A stretch of DNA of 64,000 bases from Comamonadaceae bacterium (lineage in GTDB: Bacteria; Pseudomonadota; Gammaproteobacteria; Burkholderiales; Burkholderiaceae_C): contig JAECRA010000006.1 of assembly GCA_015999985.1 (NCBI GenBank), positions 43,100 to 107,099 of the forward strand. The letters run 5' to 3'. Below, one piece after another: positions 50,134-58,086 of this stretch. The notes beneath the pieces were generated by a model. That model was not told where the DNA came from, ran no database searches, and saw only the letters and a list, made by a program, of their open reading frames with translations. Within the stretch, counting starts at the first letter, position 1, and each line of letters opens with the position of its first letter. A program made the position numbers and the translations under genes.

Positions 50134-51315
50134 TCAGGCCTGAATTCTGGCGAAACCGCTTTCAAGGTCTGCGATCAGATCTGCTGGGTCTTCCAGACCG
50201 ATATGAAGGCGCACGACCGGGCCTCGCTTGCTCCAATCAGAAACCGTTCGCGCTTTGTTCATGTGCGCGATGGTCACCAGGCTCTCGTAACCGCCCCAAG
50301 AGGCACCGATCCCGAAGAGCTTCAAGCCATCGATCAAGCGATCAACCGCGGCATCTTCTGTGCCCGGGATAAGCTCGAATGAAATCAGTCCATTCGTCCC
50401 GGAGCAATCTCGCTTCCAAAGCTCGTGTCCCGGGTGTTCCGGCAGTGCAGGACAGAACACGGTAGGCACCTCCGGTCTTGCCTGCAGCCAGTTTGCAATC
50501 TGCAGCGCGTGCCGCTCATGCATCTGAAGCCGGGCCGTCATGCTTCTCACGCCTCTCATCACCAGCCACGCATCGTCCGGGCTGACCGTCATGCCGAACG
50601 CGTCGCAGCACTCGTTCAATGTGGACCAGCACGCTTGCTTGGTAGAGACCGCCCCCATCATCACATCCGAGTGGCCCGATAGATACTTTGTCGCCGCGAG
50701 CAGAGAGATATCAGCTCCGAGCTGAAGGGGCTGGTATTGAACGCCAGACCCCCATGTGTTGTCTGCAACAACCAACGCGCCGCGTGTGTGAGCATAGGCC
50801 GAAATTGCACGCAAATCACACATCTCGTAGACAAGTGACCCGGGACACTCCACGTAGACCAGCTTGGTGTTGTCTTGCCACTTGGCTTGCAGGTCCAGGC
50901 CATTGGCTTCAAAGAAGGTGCAAGAAATCCCGTGCCGCTTCAAAAATCCCTGAGCCAAGGCGCGAGCCGGCTCGTAGACGCTGTCTGCCATCAGAAAGTG
51001 ATCACCTGGCTCGAGATAAGCGAGCAGCGTCATCCCGATGGCAGCCAATCCGGTCGGGAACAGCCGGGTCCGCCATGCACCTTCCATCTCACTCAGGACA
51101 TCCTCAAGCGCAAACGTCGTTGGAGTGCCGCGAGCACCATAGCTGAATATTCGCTCACTGCCACGACGACTGCGCATTTCGCGCTGCTCCGCTGTATTGG
51201 CGAACAAGACGGTACTCGCTCGCACCACGGGCTGATTGACCGCTATGCCCCCTGAATACGCGGGCGACTTTCCCGCGTGGAGCAAGCGTGTCTGCAACGA
51301 TGAAGACTTTGACAT
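50134..51315 (-). CDS. metC: Cystathionine beta-lyase-like PLP enzyme (locus B)
   Basis: A 393-residue Cys/Met-metabolism PLP enzyme (MetC type), probably a C-S beta-lyase. The PLP lysine is Lys210 in LLAATKYLSGHSD, and ADNTWGSGVQYQPLQLGAD is the conserved cofactor-binding region. ATG 51315 (MSKSSSLQTRL) has GGAG 9 bp upstream; the frame extends 21 bp upstream. It is the third gene of a cupin-rhodanese-lyase unit, 50 bp after the rhodanese. Locus context suggests it cleaves a cysteine S-conjugate or cystathionine to thiol, pyruvate and ammonia, rather than serving methionine synthesis. Confidence 0.88.
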   Translation of the reverse strand: MSKSSSLQTRLLHAGKSPAYSGGIAVNQPVVRASTVLFANTAEQREMRSRRGSERIFSYGARGTPTTFALEDVLSEMEGAWRTRLFPTGLAAIGMTLLAYLEPGDHFLMADSVYEPARALAQGFLKRHGISCTFFEANGLDLQAKWQDNTKLVYVECPGSLVYEMCDLRAISAYAHTRGALVVADNTWGSGVQYQPLQLGADISLLAATKYLSGHSDVMMGAVSTKQACWSTLNECCDAFGMTVSPDDAWLVMRGVRSMTARLQMHERHALQIANWLQARPEVPTVFCPALPEHPGHELWKRDCSGTNGLISFELIPGTEDAAVDRLIDGLKLFGIGASWGGYESLVTIAHMNKARTVSDWSKRGPVVRLHIGLEDPADLIADLESGFARIQA

Positions 51316-51365
51316 GAGAAACAACTCCAACCCCAAGAACCCTGAAAACCTCGATAAACCCCAAG

Positions 51366-52994
51366 TTACAGCGCACGGGTCCTGTCTGGAAGTTCATCAT
51401 CGTTGCCTGATCCCGCCGGGGTCATTGGCAGGCGAAACGCTTGACGTTCGGGCCCATCCAGTTGGGCGACCAGGCCAGTTTCCCAAGCGAGGTAGCGCCG
51501 AGCGGCCTCCTTGTTGCCATCGTGCCGATCATGGACGAAGAAAAGATAGTCAATACATTCGATATCTTCCGGCTCTGAGGAGGTGGATTTCATAGGGAGT
51601 CCAACTTCCTCCCAGTCAGCAATGCTGCCGGAAAGCAGAAGCGGCGCAAGCGCCCCCGATGGCCATTCTGAAGTTGCGGCCCACGCTGCCAGCAATGGAT
51701 CGTCCGCCACCAGGACGACCTGCGCGCGCTCAGGTTTGAGCAGCCCGCCAATTCGTGGACGGATTGACCATCTAGCCCCCGTGATATGTCTTTTTCGAAA
51801 CTCCGTTGAAGAGCGGAGGTCCATCACTGACACCTTGCCCGTTGGCAGCAATGCCAATAACTCATGAGGTTTGATGTTGCGCAACGCCGGAACCGCAGGC
51901 TGCGGCACTGCAGGAAATGCCAGACCACTGTTCATGCCGTCGATCAGCACGCTCGCGTCATGCCCCATCTGTCGCAACCAGCTGGCTGCGGTCGGCGCTC
52001 TTACCCCATCATCATCAAACAGCACCAGGCGAGCACCCCTGACGCCGAAATATTGATCGCCAGCCTGGAGAAGTTGTCCTCCAGGAGCAGATTGAGCGCC
52101 GCTCAAGCTGCCTGCGGCAAATTCCTCTGGTGAGCGCACATCGCATAGGAATGTGGTTCGACTAGCGTCACAAGCCCAAGCTTGAACGGTCGTGGCCTCG
52201 ACTCGCGGTACGCCAAAACGCTCTGCCAACTGGTTGGCCGCATCCAGCAGGGCCAAGCTGCCAGCGTCAGGCTTATAGCGACGGGAACTTCCATGCTCAA
52301 GGCCCAGGTCCTCCAGAAACCACCCCTGCGTGCCATTTTCCAACGCAAACACTGGATTTTCCACACCCAAATTGATGAGCGTTTGCGCGCCGATAATGCT
52401 GCGCGTGCGGCCGGCACAGTTGATCACGATCGGCGTGGAAGGGTCAGGCACCAGGTCTTTCACGCGATAGGCCAACTCTCCATTCGGACAACAGGTGGCA
52501 CTGGGAATACTCATCTTCTTGAATTCAGTCAGCGGGCGTCCATCCAGCACCGTAGGCGGGTTGTCACTCTTCAACATCGCTGCCAACTGTCTGGCGGTCA
52601 CCCTAGGTGTGCCGTAAGCATGCTCCGCAAGCTCCCCAAATGTCTTGGAAGGTAGATTGACACCTGCGAAAAGGACATAACCCGCCTCTTTCCACGCGCG
52701 GGTTCCGCCCTCGAGAACATGAACGTCCGAATATCCGATGCGTTTCAACTGCGCAGCAGCCCTTATGGCCACCTTATCCGTATCCGCCTCCCCGCTGTCA
52801 TAGACCACCACTCGGACAGATTGACGTGGTACCAGGCGGCCCACATCGACCTCAAGCCGGCTATAAGGCAGAGGCACCCCGTAGAAAAGGTGGGATTCGC
52901 CATACTGCCCGTGCTCCCGCACATCGAGTAAAGCTATTTCGCCACCATCGTGCAGCCACGATTTCAAGGTTTTAGGACTCAGAAAAGACGTCAT
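51366..52994 (-). CDS. Four-domain rhodanese-like protein (locus B)
   Basis: A 542-residue cytosolic protein with four tandem rhodanese-like domains (about residues 1-105, 125-235, 265-370 and 380-465) and a C-terminal tail. Only the second has the catalytic loop cysteine (Cys193 in INCAGRTRS); the equivalents in domains 1, 3 and 4 read YDSGEAD, FDDDGVR and VADDP, so those domains are inactive or structural. It likely transfers sulfane sulfur from a persulfide to sulfite or another acceptor. ATG 52994 (MTSFLSPKT) is preferred; the frame is open further up to 53267 but overlaps the cupin gene. It lies between the cupin and lyase genes in one unit. Confidence 0.88.
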   Translation of the reverse strand: MTSFLSPKTLKSWLHDGGEIALLDVREHGQYGESHLFYGVPLPYSRLEVDVGRLVPRQSVRVVVYDSGEADTDKVAIRAAAQLKRIGYSDVHVLEGGTRAWKEAGYVLFAGVNLPSKTFGELAEHAYGTPRVTARQLAAMLKSDNPPTVLDGRPLTEFKKMSIPSATCCPNGELAYRVKDLVPDPSTPIVINCAGRTRSIIGAQTLINLGVENPVFALENGTQGWFLEDLGLEHGSSRRYKPDAGSLALLDAANQLAERFGVPRVEATTVQAWACDASRTTFLCDVRSPEEFAAGSLSGAQSAPGGQLLQAGDQYFGVRGARLVLFDDDGVRAPTAASWLRQMGHDASVLIDGMNSGLAFPAVPQPAVPALRNIKPHELLALLPTGKVSVMDLRSSTEFRKRHITGARWSIRPRIGGLLKPERAQVVLVADDPLLAAWAATSEWPSGALAPLLLSGSIADWEEVGLPMKSTSSEPEDIECIDYLFFVHDRHDGNKEAARRYLAWETGLVAQLDGPERQAFRLPMTPAGSGNDDELPDRTRAL

Positions 52995-53079
52995 GAGAAA
53001 GAAGTTGAGGTCGATATCGAGGGGCGGGTTTGAAGGGTGACTGGCTAGCCGAACACCAGCGGGCGAGCATGGATAGGCT

Positions 53080-53670
53080 CTATCGACGGGTTGGAACGCC
53101 AAGCCCCATCGTTTGATAGGTACCTGCGACCAGGTCATACGCCGTACGGGAATTGAGCACCTCCAGGGCCCGCCCATACATATGCAAATGGCGAATGACC
53201 TGATTCCCCTCGATTTCCACCGAGTGGATGTCTTCCGGCAACAGCGCAATTCCTCGGCCGGGTTCAACCACTACCGTATCAGTCACTCGCAAATGCCCTA
53301 CGCCCGGAACGCTCCCATCATCTGTACGCACGTAGACTCGATTGGTCTCAGTGCCCTTCACTGCGGCAATGCATGCCCAGGTCGTATGGTTATGGGGAAC
53401 GATCTTCTTGCCTGGCCGCATTACGTTGAGATAAAGGGCAAAGCTGTTGTCATCATCTTCGGCGATCAAGTAGCGCGCCTGGTGCTCGCCTTGCTCCGGT
53501 GCAGGAAAGGTGGCTTCATCCCAAAGCGCTGATTTCGCTGCCAATTTCTCCAATGCAGCAAGCACAAGCGCCAAGCGTTCACGAGTAGGTTCTTCGCCCT
53601 CCACGGAGCGTCTCATCTCGGAAATTGCGTTGGCGACCTCTTGATGGCGCTGTTCAGTCAAAGTGGGCAT
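53080..53670 (-). CDS. Cysteine-dioxygenase-like cupin (locus B)
   Basis: A 196-residue cupin related to the 33983 gene product (shared NHTTWA core, ETNRVY and [18 protein letters not shown]). The iron ligands are His93 and His95 in VPHNHTTW and His149 in PEDIHSVE. The family (COG5553-like) is thought to dioxygenate a thiol. It is the first gene of the unit with rhodanese (85 bp later) and beta-lyase genes, and it is divergent from a LysR gene with 101 bp between. Thus it probably oxidises the thiol released by the lyase. Confidence 0.83.
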   Translation of the reverse strand: MPTLTEQRHQEVANAISEMRRSVEGEEPTRERLALVLAALEKLAAKSALWDEATFPAPEQGEHQARYLIAEDDDNSFALYLNVMRPGKKIVPHNHTTWACIAAVKGTETNRVYVRTDDGSVPGVGHLRVTDTVVVEPGRGIALLPEDIHSVEIEGNQVIRHLHMYGRALEVLNSRTAYDLVAGTYQTMGLGVPTRR

Positions 53671-53771
53671 GATTCATTGATCCATATTGAATAAGTCCAT
53701 ACTGAATATATGTCTGCGGAGGATGCCAAGCAATTTAGATATTCAGGAAAATACTTCAATACAATTAATGA
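53671..53771. promoter_or_regulatory. Divergent LysR-type promoter region of locus B
   Basis: This 101-bp gap between the cupin and LysR genes holds ATTGAATA and CATACTGAAT repeats (53687-53710), likely the LysR site. The region is AT rich compared with neighbours. Confidence 0.5.
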
Positions 53772-54638
53772 ATGAATACTTTCGATCTTGAGTTGCTGCG
53801 TTCACTCGTTGCCATCACGGCCCATGGCAGCTTTGCCTCGGCCGCCGTCCAGCTTGGTCGAACGCAATCTGCCATCACGCAGCAGATGCAAAGACTCGAG
53901 GAGCAAATTGGGCACTCCATCTTCTTGAAGCACGGCCGCCAGAAGCGCTTGACACAACAGGGCGAGCGCTTGTTGACCTATGCGCGCCACCTACTTGCCG
54001 TCAATGATGAGGCCATGCAAAGCCTCCGACGCGGTCAGGTGGAAGGGGTCTTGCGGATTGGCGCTCCCCACGACGTAGCCGACACCATCTTGCCGCCCTT
54101 GTTGGCGGAAGTGGCGCGCAACCTGCCCAACGTTCAACTCGAGATTCAGGTGGGTCGCAGTCCATTTCTGATGGAAGCTCTCAAACGCAGTGAGCTCGAC
54201 ATGATCGTCAGCAACCGTACGGAGGCCGAGTTCGAGGGTATCTTGCTGCGCAATTCTCCGAATGCCTGGTTGTGCGGATCCTCATATGTACATGATGCGT
54301 CCAAACCCATTCCCTTGATCGAAGCGGACGGCCCCAGCATATTCCGCAAGCTCGGGCAGGAAGCACTCGACGCAGCAGGAATGGCCTGGACTCAAAGATC
54401 CAGCTCTACCAGTTTGATCGGGATTCGAGCCGCCTTGCGTGCAGGTCTTGGCGTCACATGCCGGGGCGTCGAACAGCTGGACTCGACCCTCCGCATTCTG
54501 GGCCCAGCCGACGGCATGCCACCCTTGCCTGACTTGGTGTATCGGCTCTATGTGCGCAGCAACGTGGTGAATCCGCTCGCTCGACACGCGTTCGAACACC
54601 TTCGAAACTGGCTAAGACCTGCGGCAGGCCGCATCTAA
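53772..54638 (+). CDS. LysR family transcriptional regulator (locus B)
   Basis: A 288-residue LysR protein: HTH start MNTFDLELLRSLVAITAHGS followed by FASAAVQLGRTQSAITQQM, effector domain from residue 90 (RIGAPHDVADTILPPLLAEV). Divergent transcription from the cupin-rhodanese-lyase unit suggests that it regulates this unit. It may also act on the downstream deacylase and receptor genes. The effector is unknown. Confidence 0.93.
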   Translation: MNTFDLELLRSLVAITAHGSFASAAVQLGRTQSAITQQMQRLEEQIGHSIFLKHGRQKRLTQQGERLLTYARHLLAVNDEAMQSLRRGQVEGVLRIGAPHDVADTILPPLLAEVARNLPNVQLEIQVGRSPFLMEALKRSELDMIVSNRTEAEFEGILLRNSPNAWLCGSSYVHDASKPIPLIEADGPSIFRKLGQEALDAAGMAWTQRSSSTSLIGIRAALRAGLGVTCRGVEQLDSTLRILGPADGMPPLPDLVYRLYVRSNVVNPLARHAFEHLRNWLRPAAGRI

Positions 54639-54818
54639 AAGCGACCATCCCGCCCTAGCCTGGGCGGCAGCGCCAGAGTATGGCGAAGATATCACGACGG
54701 CCTTCGAATCAACCTCCCAGTACTGCAGGATGCCGATGCGCGCGTCCGGCTTGCGCATCCCTTTCCGTTGGCCTCACAAGACGTGAAGGTCAACAGCCCA
54801 CACTCGCTCGCCAAAAAC

Positions 54819-54864
54819 ATTAGATCTGCTAATGCAAATGGTGCAACTTTTAAATTGTTGCACC
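54819..54864. promoter_or_regulatory. Two inverted repeats upstream of the deacylase gene
   Basis: ATTAG (54819-54823) with CTAAT (54829-54833), and a perfect 8-bp repeat GGTGCAAC (54840-54847) with GTTGCACC (54857-54864) around a 9-bp AT-rich spacer. Located about 65 bp upstream of ATG 54930. They look like regulator sites; no T-run follows. Confidence 0.6.
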
Positions 54865-54929
54865 CGCTCGGACGAGCTAGCATAAAAGTATTGAAATATT
54901 AATCGTGGCCAACGCTGCTGGGTAGGTTA

Positions 54930-56087
54930 ATGGCAAATACTATAGATATCCTCACGCGCCTGATTTCTTTCCCAACGATCTCTTCAGCCACCAACCTCCC
55001 TTTGATTTATTGGCTGCAGGAACTGCTTGCAGACAAAGGAATTGAGTCTTGGTTGAATTTCGATGCAACCAAGACCAAAGCGAACCTATTTGCAACGATT
55101 GGCCCCCAAACCCCAGGTGGCCTCCTTATCTCTGGCCACACAGACGTGGTTCCAGTAGAAGGGCAAGTATGGGCAAGCGACCCATTCAATGCAGCTATTC
55201 GAGATGGAAAACTCTACGGACGTGGTTCGTGCGATATGAAAGGGTTTATCGCTGCAACTATGTCCTGCGTTGAGAATTTGAATGTCAATGCCCTGAAGAG
55301 CCCCATACACCTGGCATTCACTTATGACGAAGAGGTGGGCTGCAAGGGCGTTAGAACGCTCATACCTGCGATGCAAGAGCGGGGACTGGCCCCGACCATG
55401 TGCGTTGTAGGGGAGCCCACGAGCATGCGTATTGTGCAATCTCACAAAGGGAGTCGCAATTACCGATGCAGCGTCAGAGGAAAAGCCGCTCACGCTTCTA
55501 TGGCGAATGAAGGGGTCAATGCAATTCATTACGCTGCATCAGTCATCGGCAAAATCGAAGAATTGGCCGACGCTCTCCAAAAAGAGCTCTACCCTGAATC
55601 AGGTTACGAGACACCGTGTGACATGCTTCTGACAAGCCTGATCAACGGGGGCTTGGCAAGAAACATTGTTCCCAGCGAATGTGATTTCACTTTCGGGTAT
55701 CGCTATCTCCCCCAGAGCGACCCCAACAAAATTTTTCAGCACATCGAAGACTACGGACTTAACTCCGTGCTGCCCCGAATGCGGCTGAAATGCGCAGAGA
55801 CCAGCTTAGTCTTTGAGAAATTAAGTGATAACCCCGCACTTCATGCAGAAGTAAATTCTGAATTTGCCGCCCAGCTTTCTCAACGGCGAGGTGTTCAAGG
55901 CATTGGCCCACACGTCGGATTCATGACAGAAGGCGGCCTCTATCAGCAAGCGGGCATGACTACCGTCATTTGTGGACCAGGAAGCATTGAACACGCTCAT
56001 CGGCCCGATGAGTTTGTTGAACTGTCTCAATTGTCGCTTTGCTCGGATTTTCTCAGCGACCTCTTTCTTCATCACGCCTGCAACTGA
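54930..56087 (+). CDS. M20 family N-acyl-amino-acid deacylase (ArgE/DapE type)
   Basis: A 385-residue zinc hydrolase of the ArgE/DapE/ACY1 family. The metal-binding motif SGHTDVVP is near residues 68-75, the bridging acidic motif GRGSCDMKGF near 97-105, and TYDEEVGCKG near 130-139; the lid domain with HASMANEGVNAIHYAA follows. It is nearly the length of acetylornithine deacetylase, but its location with a Bug receptor gene and away from arginine genes suggests a catabolic deacylase. The coding DNA is more AT-rich and uses more A/T-ending codons than the neighbours, suggesting acquisition from elsewhere. Confidence 0.87.
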   Translation: MANTIDILTRLISFPTISSATNLPLIYWLQELLADKGIESWLNFDATKTKANLFATIGPQTPGGLLISGHTDVVPVEGQVWASDPFNAAIRDGKLYGRGSCDMKGFIAATMSCVENLNVNALKSPIHLAFTYDEEVGCKGVRTLIPAMQERGLAPTMCVVGEPTSMRIVQSHKGSRNYRCSVRGKAAHASMANEGVNAIHYAASVIGKIEELADALQKELYPESGYETPCDMLLTSLINGGLARNIVPSECDFTFGYRYLPQSDPNKIFQHIEDYGLNSVLPRMRLKCAETSLVFEKLSDNPALHAEVNSEFAAQLSQRRGVQGIGPHVGFMTEGGLYQQAGMTTVICGPGSIEHAHRPDEFVELSQLSLCSDFLSDLFLHHACN

Positions 56088-56141
56088 CAAGCCCCAAACC
56101 TTCAAAGCTCAGCAGGAACCATCGTAACCAGAGGTATATAC

Positions 56142-57116
56142 ATGAAAATTCTAAAAAAAGCGCATCTCGGATTTTTACTTGCAGTTTGCATCATGGCCCC
56201 GGGCGTGGCCTCGGCGGCATACCCTGAACAACCTATCAAACTGATCGTTGGGTTTCCGCCTGGTGGTGGCGGAGATCTTTATGGCCGATTGATTGCGCAG
56301 GAAATGAGCAAGAGTCTTGGTCAGACGGTGGTTGTGGAGAACCGTGCAGGTGCAGGAGGCAATATTGCCGCAGACGTGGTGGCCAAAGCCAAACCGGATG
56401 GATATACGCTGCTCTTGGCCATGAGCGGAAATTTCGCGGTCGCCCAAGCGGTGCGCGGCGCCTCGTTAGCGTACAAAGTGCCTCAGGACTTTGAGCCCAT
56501 CGGGCTGATTCTTGAGTCGCCTATAGGAGTGTTTGTCGCTCACAATTCCCCGTATAAAAGCATTCAGGATCTAATCGCTGCGGCGAAGAGCAAATCCATG
56601 ACATACGCGTCGACTGGCACAGGGGGTGCGGGCCACTTGGATATGGAAATGGTGAAACAAGCGTCCAAGGTGAACATGCTTCACGTGCCTTATCGTGGGT
56701 CTGGGCCCGCCATTACCGACATGATGGGAGGTTCCGTGGATTCATTCCTGACCACAGCATCTCCTCTGATTGGTCAAGTCCGCCAAAAACAACTGCGACT
56801 ACTCGCCATTGGCAGCCCGAAACGTAACCCGGCGCTCCCAGATGTGCCCACCTTCATGGAGTCAGGTGTCAACGTGGAAGTTGAACAATGGTACGGCCTG
56901 GCAGCTCCCGCTCGTACACCGCCTGAGGTTGTCAAAACACTTTCGCGTCATCTCAGCATGGCATTGGCAGCACCGAATGTCCGTTCAGTCATTCGAAAAG
57001 ATGGAGCGATCGAGCGGGATGTGCCGATGAGCGAGTTCAAGAATTACATACTTCAAGACATTGAACGCTACAAATCGGTAGTGACCCCAGAGCTCTTGAA
57101 GGAAATCAGTCCGTAA
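56142..57116 (+). CDS. Bug family periplasmic tripartite tricarboxylate receptor (locus B)
   Basis: A 324-residue receptor with a signal peptide (residues 1-26, ending ASAA) and the Bug signature YPEQPIKLIVGFPPGGGGD, the GYTLLLAMSG motif and VPYRGSGPA. It follows the deacylase gene by 54 bp and is probably co-transcribed, so it may capture the N-acyl compound. There is no TctAB beside it. It diverges from the HNH gene, with about 50 bp between stops. Confidence 0.92.
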   Translation: MKILKKAHLGFLLAVCIMAPGVASAAYPEQPIKLIVGFPPGGGGDLYGRLIAQEMSKSLGQTVVVENRAGAGGNIAADVVAKAKPDGYTLLLAMSGNFAVAQAVRGASLAYKVPQDFEPIGLILESPIGVFVAHNSPYKSIQDLIAAAKSKSMTYASTGTGGAGHLDMEMVKQASKVNMLHVPYRGSGPAITDMMGGSVDSFLTTASPLIGQVRQKQLRLLAIGSPKRNPALPDVPTFMESGVNVEVEQWYGLAAPARTPPEVVKTLSRHLSMALAAPNVRSVIRKDGAIERDVPMSEFKNYILQDIERYKSVVTPELLKEISP

Positions 57117-57168
57117 ATCTCTCGACTCGACCTCATCCGGAGGTCGAATGGCATTTATCAGTGGTCCT

Positions 57169-57726
57169 TCAGCCGTGCAACCGCGAACTCTTGGGCAGGT
57201 GGGCCATCAAAAACTCCATCTGGTCAGCCAGGATGCGCCGGTTTCGCAAGATGAAATCTTCCCAGAGGCTGGGTATGTACGGGGTAAAAAGGAGCGGCAT
57301 GCGTGCCTGCTCCGGCGTGCGGTTACTCTTGCGATGGTTGCAAGGACGGCAGGCAGTCACCACATTCATCCAGATATCCCGGCCCTTCTGGCCCAGCGGG
57401 ATGATGTGCTCACGGGTGAGATCAACCTCTGTGAAATGGTCGCCGCAATAAGCGCAGATATTCCGGTCTCTGGCAAACAGCTTGCTGTTGCTCAGGCCAG
57501 GGCGCAGATCGAAAGGGTTGATGTTCGGTACGCCACGCGTGCCGATGATGCTGTTGACCGTGATGATCGACTGTTCACCGGTGATGGCATTGTGACCACC
57601 GTGGAAAACAGCCACTCTTGCCCCCGCTTCCCAGCGCACTTCTTCCGCCGCATAGTGGATCACCGCCTGTTCAAGCGAAATCCAGGATTGGGGCAAGCCT
57701 TGAGCAGAAAGCTTCAGGACCTTCAC
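57169..57726 (-). CDS. HNH endonuclease domain protein
   Basis: A 185-residue protein with an HNH nuclease motif: CAYCGDHFTEVDLTREHIIP and WMNVVTACRPCNHRKSNRTP; the paired CxxC sets (residues about 91-94 and 131-134) bind zinc. The N-terminal 70 residues (VLKLSAQGLPQSWISLEQA) are typical of a beta-proteobacterial subfamily without known function. GTG 57726 is preferred because GGAGG lies 5 bp upstream; the ATG at 57783 is less likely. It stands alone with no restriction, phage or toxin partner. Confidence 0.85.
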   Translation of the reverse strand: MKVLKLSAQGLPQSWISLEQAVIHYAAEEVRWEAGARVAVFHGGHNAITGEQSIITVNSIIGTRGVPNINPFDLRPGLSNSKLFARDRNICAYCGDHFTEVDLTREHIIPLGQKGRDIWMNVVTACRPCNHRKSNRTPEQARMPLLFTPYIPSLWEDFILRNRRILADQMEFLMAHLPKSSRLHG

Positions 57727-58086
57727 TAACGCCTCCTTCAAACAGCAATGAGCCAATGAACCGACAGCGTGAGCCAGCAACAAACCTTAAGGAACCTTTG
57801 CAAAACCCCTCACGGCGCCGCATCACTGACCTCGGGCAGTCTGCGGCGTTGATTTTTTTGCCAATAGCACGAGCTATTGGCTGCAAAACTCGCCTTGCAG
57901 CCCATCCCGAGGTCAGCGCCCGGCATCCGCGATCAGTTTTGCAGAGGCTCCTTAAAAATTGGATTCAAATATTATTGATAGCTTCAGGTCACAATATACG
58001 CTAGTTCTCATGACGTTTTCGCGTCTTGTCTGCATGGGCCTTGTTCAGCACGCTATCAAAAGCATATTTCAGTCTATGTTCCCCCG
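57727..58086. other. Intergenic region with MITE-like element
   Basis: This 360-bp gap between the HNH gene and ribF contains the inverted-repeat element at 57787-57955. Beyond it lies an AT-rich stretch (57956-58000) that may hold the ribF promoter. No gene is supported. Confidence 0.6.
57787..57955. mobile_element. MITE-like element with long terminal inverted repeats
   Basis: The left end (from 57787) reads TTAAGGAACCTTTGCAAAAC and the reversed right end (to 57955) TTAAGGAGCCTCTGCAAAAC, 18 of 20 bases identical; further inward both contain CTGACCTCGGG. The total is 169 bp with an internal stem (GCCAATAGC...GCTATTGGC). No transposase is encoded. It resembles a non-autonomous derivative of an insertion sequence. 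Confidence 0.75.

Noticed and set aside
52995..53267. 91-residue upstream extension of the rhodanese
   Set aside because: It overlaps the cupin gene and reads as Cys/Arg-rich nonsense; similarity begins at ATG 52994.
57169..57726. HNH gene as part of a restriction or phage defence system
   Set aside because: No methyltransferase, nuclease, helicase or phage gene is adjacent; it appears solitary.
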